From DASRFA01 sp035651755 (GTDB lineage Bacteria; Desulfobacterota; Binatia; UBA12015): a DNA stretch of 64,000 bases. The notes under the pieces are model-generated. The model did no database searches, was not told the origin of the DNA, and was given only the letters and a program-made list of their open reading frames with translations. The translations under genes were made by a program, and so were the position numbers. The first letter of the stretch is position 1, and every line of letters begins with the position of its first letter. The stretch covers positions 186,001-250,000 of the forward strand of contig DASRFA010000013.1 in NCBI GenBank assembly GCA_035651755.1, read 5' to 3'. Below, in pieces: positions 61,200 to 64,000 of this stretch.

Positions 61200-63317
61200 T
61201 CATACGTCGTCGGTACGCAAGGTGAACCGGAAGGTCGTCCCTCCGCCGGGCGTCGCGGTCGCCCAGATGCGGCCGCCGTGGGCCTCGACGATGGATCGGC
61301 TGATCGCGAGCCCCATCCCGAGCCCGTGCGACTTGGTCGTGAAGAACGGCGTGAAGACCTCTCCGAGCGACTCCGGCCGGATGCCCTCGCCCGCGTCCCG
61401 CACGGCGACCTCGATGTTTCCTTCCGCCGTCGCCGAGGTGGTGATCGAGAGCGACCGGCGATCGGACGGCACCGCCGCCATTGCCTCGAACGCGTTCCGC
61501 ACCAGGTTCAGGATCACCTGCTCGATCTGGATTGCGTCGGCGCGCGTCGCCGGCAGGGCGCTCGCGAGATCCAGCTGGATGCCGACTCCGCGCTCCGCGG
61601 CCTCGCCGTCGACCAGCCGGACGGCGTGGCGGACGACGTCGTTCACCGCAAGCGGCTCCGGCCGCGGCGCCTCCTTCCGCACGAAGCGATGGAGGCGGCG
61701 GACGATCTCGTCGGCCCGCATCGCCTGCTCGGCGATCTCGTCGACCGCGCGCACGAGCTCGGCGGTCTCGCCCGAGCCGGACCGCATGCGCCGCGAGCAG
61801 CCACGGGCATAGCTCACGATCGCCGCCAGCGGCTGATTGATCTCGTGCGCGAGCCCTGCCGCGAGCTCGTTGATCGTCGCGACCCGGAGGAGGTGCGCGA
61901 GCTCCGCCTGGTGGCGGCGGGCCGCGTCCTCGGCGTGCTTGCGCTCCGAGATGTCCTGGGCGGCGCCGTAGACGCGGAGGAGCCGCTTCTCCTCGTCCCA
62001 GACCGGGCGCGCGCTCTCCCGGATCCACCGCACGTCGCCCGTCTTGGTGCGGATGCGGAACTCGCTCGTGTCGGGCCGGTGCGCGATCAGGGTCCGCACG
62101 CGCGCGAGCGCGATCTCGATGTCGTCCGGGTGCACGAGCGCGATCCCGCCGCCGAGCTGCTCGACCTCCTCGGTGGTGTAGCCGGTGATGCGCGTGAACG
62201 CGCCGGCGATCCATTCGACCGTGACCGCCCCGGTCGGATCGACGCGAAACGCGTAGGCATAGTCCGACGTGAGCTCGGAGACCGCCCGGTAGCGCGCTTC
62301 CGAACGGACGAGAGCTTCCTCCACGCGGCGGCGCTCGGTCACGTCGCGCATCGCGACCGAGAAGCCGCGCACCCGGTGCTCCTCGTCGTAGAGCGGTCCG
62401 ATGATCGTGCTCGCCCAGAAGCGCGAGCCGTCCTTTCGCAGGCGATAGCCTTCCGATTCGTGCACGCCGTGCGCCGTCGCGTGCTCGAGGTCGATCGACG
62501 GCCGACCCACGGCGACCTCCTCCGGCGGATAGAGGTGCGAGACGCTGCGGCCCACGATCTCGGCGGCCGCGTATCCGGCGATGCGCTCCGCGCCGCGGTT
62601 CCAGCTCGTGATCTTGCCCTCGGGATCGACCGGAAAGATCGCGTAGTCGCGCACGCCTTCGACGAGCGACCGGAAATGCTCCTCGCTCTCGCGCAGCGCC
62701 TCGTGCGCGCGCTCGGCCTCCGTCATCTCGCGGTAGAGCCGGAGGAAGACGGGGAGGAAGATGCCGACGCCGACGACGATGCCGACGACCAGCACGGCGT
62801 AGGCGCTCGCGATGCGGCCGTTCCAGCGCGCCTCGAGCCGGGCGAGCCGATCGCGTTCGCCGCGGCGCATGCGATCGATCGTCGCGCGGACGTCCGCCAG
62901 CCGCGACGCCGACCGCGACTGCTCCGCGGCGACCGGGTCGCCGTGGCGGCGGGCCACCACGCCATCGAGCCATCCGGCGTGCTCCGCGACCAGCGCTTCG
63001 ACGCCGCGACGCGCCACTGCCCCGCGGTCTCCGACGTCCCCCAAGTCGGCCAGCGCGGGATCGAGAGCCCCGCGCGCGCTCGCATACACGTCGCGGAGCT
63101 CGGAGCGCCCCGTGTCGGCATAGCCACGTGCCGCGACGTCGGCCTCGAGCAGAGCGTCGGCGAGCGCGGACAGCGCCACGTCGACGCGGTGGCTCTCCGC
63201 GAGCGCGCGCGCCGTGTCGTCGAGCGCGCCGGTGTTCAGATAGGCGTAGCCGCCGATCCCGACGAGCACCGCGAGGACGGCGCCGAGCGCCATCGCGAGC
63301 CTGCCGCGTGCCTTCAC
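61200..63317 (-). CDS. CHASE3/PAS sensor histidine kinase
   Basis: A 705-aa kinase from GTG 63317. TM1 about 8-25, a periplasmic CHASE3-type helical domain (~30-175), TM2 (about 180-200), PAS 1 (~220-340, HFRSLVEGVRDYAIFPVD to MRDVTERR), PAS 2 with PAC (~350-465, to GAAQDISERKHA), HisKA with the phospho-His in GLAHEINQPLAAI, and HATPase with NLVRNAFEAM (N box), RDAGEGI (G1) and GLGMGLAISRSIVEAHGG (G2). The kinase core is FixL-like. It is the first gene of a minus-strand run with the stand-alone receiver, a hypothetical and FixJ. GTG 63408-63410 would add 31 residues. Confidence 0.93.
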   Translation of the reverse strand: MKARGRLAMALGAVLAVLVGIGGYAYLNTGALDDTARALAESHRVDVALSALADALLEADVAARGYADTGRSELRDVYASARGALDPALADLGDVGDRGAVARRGVEALVAEHAGWLDGVVARRHGDPVAAEQSRSASRLADVRATIDRMRRGERDRLARLEARWNGRIASAYAVLVVGIVVGVGIFLPVFLRLYREMTEAERAHEALRESEEHFRSLVEGVRDYAIFPVDPEGKITSWNRGAERIAGYAAAEIVGRSVSHLYPPEEVAVGRPSIDLEHATAHGVHESEGYRLRKDGSRFWASTIIGPLYDEEHRVRGFSVAMRDVTERRRVEEALVRSEARYRAVSELTSDYAYAFRVDPTGAVTVEWIAGAFTRITGYTTEEVEQLGGGIALVHPDDIEIALARVRTLIAHRPDTSEFRIRTKTGDVRWIRESARPVWDEEKRLLRVYGAAQDISERKHAEDAARRHQAELAHLLRVATINELAAGLAHEINQPLAAIVSYARGCSRRMRSGSGETAELVRAVDEIAEQAMRADEIVRRLHRFVRKEAPRPEPLAVNDVVRHAVRLVDGEAAERGVGIQLDLASALPATRADAIQIEQVILNLVRNAFEAMAAVPSDRRSLSITTSATAEGNIEVAVRDAGEGIRPESLGEVFTPFFTTKSHGLGMGLAISRSIVEAHGGRIWATATPGGGTTFRFTLRTDDV

Positions 63318-63454
63318 CTCAGCCTTGCCCCCTCGGCCGCCCGCGTCCGGAACCGCCGCGGCCACGATCGTCGATACCACAGTGAAGCACCCGCTCGGCG
63401 AGCGCTGCACGCGGACCGCGATGTCGAATCGCGGAAAGGCCTCTGCTAGCGTCG

Positions 63455-64000
63455 ATGGACATGCTCGGAGCCGACGTCCGCCAGACCTTTCTCGAGTTTT
63501 TTCGCGCTCGTTCGCACCTCATCGTACCGAGTGCGCGCATCGTTCCGGAGAGCGATCCGTCGCTCCTCTTCACGAACGCGGGGATGGTCCCGTTCAAGAA
63601 CGTCTTCCTCGGGAACGAGCGGCCGCGCGCGCCGCGCGTCGCCGACGTCCAGAAGTGCCTTCGCATCTCCGGCAAGCACAACGACCTCGATGACGTCGGA
63701 CGCGACGTCTACCACCAGACGTTTTTCGAGATGCTCGGCAACTGGTCCTTCGGCGACTACTACAAGGCCGAGGCGATCGAGTGGGCCTGGCAGCTCCTGA
63801 CGCGCGAGTGGGGGCTTCCGAAGGACCGCCTCTACGCGACCGTCTTCGAGAGCGACCAGGAGGCCGAGCAGCTCTGGCCGCGGGTGACGGATCTGCCGGC
63901 CGACCGGGTCCTCCGCTTCGGCGCCAAGGACAACTTCTGGGAGATGGGCGAGACCGGGCCCTGCGGACCGTGCTCGGAGATCCATTTCGACCGGGGCCCG
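63455..64000 (+). CDS. alaS: alanyl-tRNA synthetase, N-terminal part (cut by window edge)
   Basis: 182 codons open to the window end. MDMLGADVRQTFLEFFRARSH matches the AlaRS start, followed by the class II motifs: DPSLLFTNAGMVPFKNVFLG, CLRISGKHNDLDDVG (motif 1 area), HQTFFEMLGNWSFGDYYK and DNFWEMGETGPCGPCSEIH (motif 2, with the alanine-site residues). It charges tRNA-Ala. ATG 63461 two codons on is an equal start. It is divergent from the histidine kinase gene with 137 bases between. Confidence 0.96.
   Translation, partial: MDMLGADVRQTFLEFFRARSHLIVPSARIVPESDPSLLFTNAGMVPFKNVFLGNERPRAPRVADVQKCLRISGKHNDLDDVGRDVYHQTFFEMLGNWSFGDYYKAEAIEWAWQLLTREWGLPKDRLYATVFESDQEAEQLWPRVTDLPADRVLRFGAKDNFWEMGETGPCGPCSEIHFDRGP

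Overview
The window is very GC-rich (about 70 % by eye), uses GTG and TTG starts freely, and is densely packed with many ATGA/GTGA overlaps between neighbouring genes. A DUF35-thiolase pair, LLM flavin oxidoreductase, nitronate monooxygenase, glycolate oxidase GlcDEF, AcnA-type aconitase, poly-Gly lipoproteins, FixJ-type two-component genes and 'CYQ.K'/'PCC.GAG' secreted proteins together suggest a high-GC environmental bacterium of the old deltaproteobacterial kind (Binatota, Myxococcota, Desulfobacterota or Rokubacteria-like). This placement is inference; no rRNA gene is present. I see no phage, insertion sequence, CRISPR array, tRNA or rRNA.

Region 1 (1-5.2 kb): the start of apaG, a small zinc-ribbon gene, two tandem paralogous secreted proteins, then a DUF35 / thiolase / amidohydrolase / VOC cluster that looks like acyl-CoA or xenobiotic catabolism. 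Region 2 (5.2-10.1 kb): two divergent citrate synthases, one fused to CBS domains and one to a DNA-binding HTH, separated by three copies of a TTGATCAA-type site. The HTH-citrate synthase is translationally coupled to a cpYpsA/SLOG domain fused to a polytopic glycosyltransferase. Region 3 (10.1-15.6 kb): corrinoid/metal-binding protein, TetR, Tat-type carbonic anhydrase, galactokinase, nitronate monooxygenase. Region 4 (15.7-27.5 kb, minus strand): a run of SnoaL-like, GlcD, GlcE, GlcF fused to a lipoprotein-like DUF4864 tail, a cNMP-binding/DASS transporter fusion, a sulfatase and aconitase.

Region 5 (28-41.3 kb): Nudix and CoA-binding genes, a sulfatase-like lipoprotein, then a tightly coupled glycosyltransferase operon. 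Its three large proteins hold one, two and three glycosyltransferase domains, and each also carries what looks like the same beta-sandwich module. The operon continues into a membrane protein and a glutaredoxin, and DUF3553 and deazaflavin-type genes follow. Region 6 (41.4-44.8 kb): ileS-lspA. Region 7 (45-49 kb): tandem 635-aa poly-Gly lipoproteins resembling copper type II (PHM/DBH-like) monooxygenases. Region 8 (49-53.5 kb): heptosyltransferase-like GT9, FAD oxidoreductase, TetR, RRM protein. Region 9 (53.5-57 kb): a 60-bp tandem hairpin repeat, a TetR-LLM operon with a probably leaderless promoter, a sulfotransferase and a strong hairpin terminator. Region 10 (57-63.4 kb): a large Cys-rich secreted repeat protein beside a FixJ regulator, a stand-alone receiver and a CHASE3/PAS histidine kinase. 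The window ends inside alaS.

The best candidates for undescribed biology are the citrate synthase regulator pair with its operator array, the SLOG-glycosyltransferase fusion coupled to it, and the multi-glycosyltransferase operon with its shared accessory module. All calls come from reading the sequence; no database search was run.
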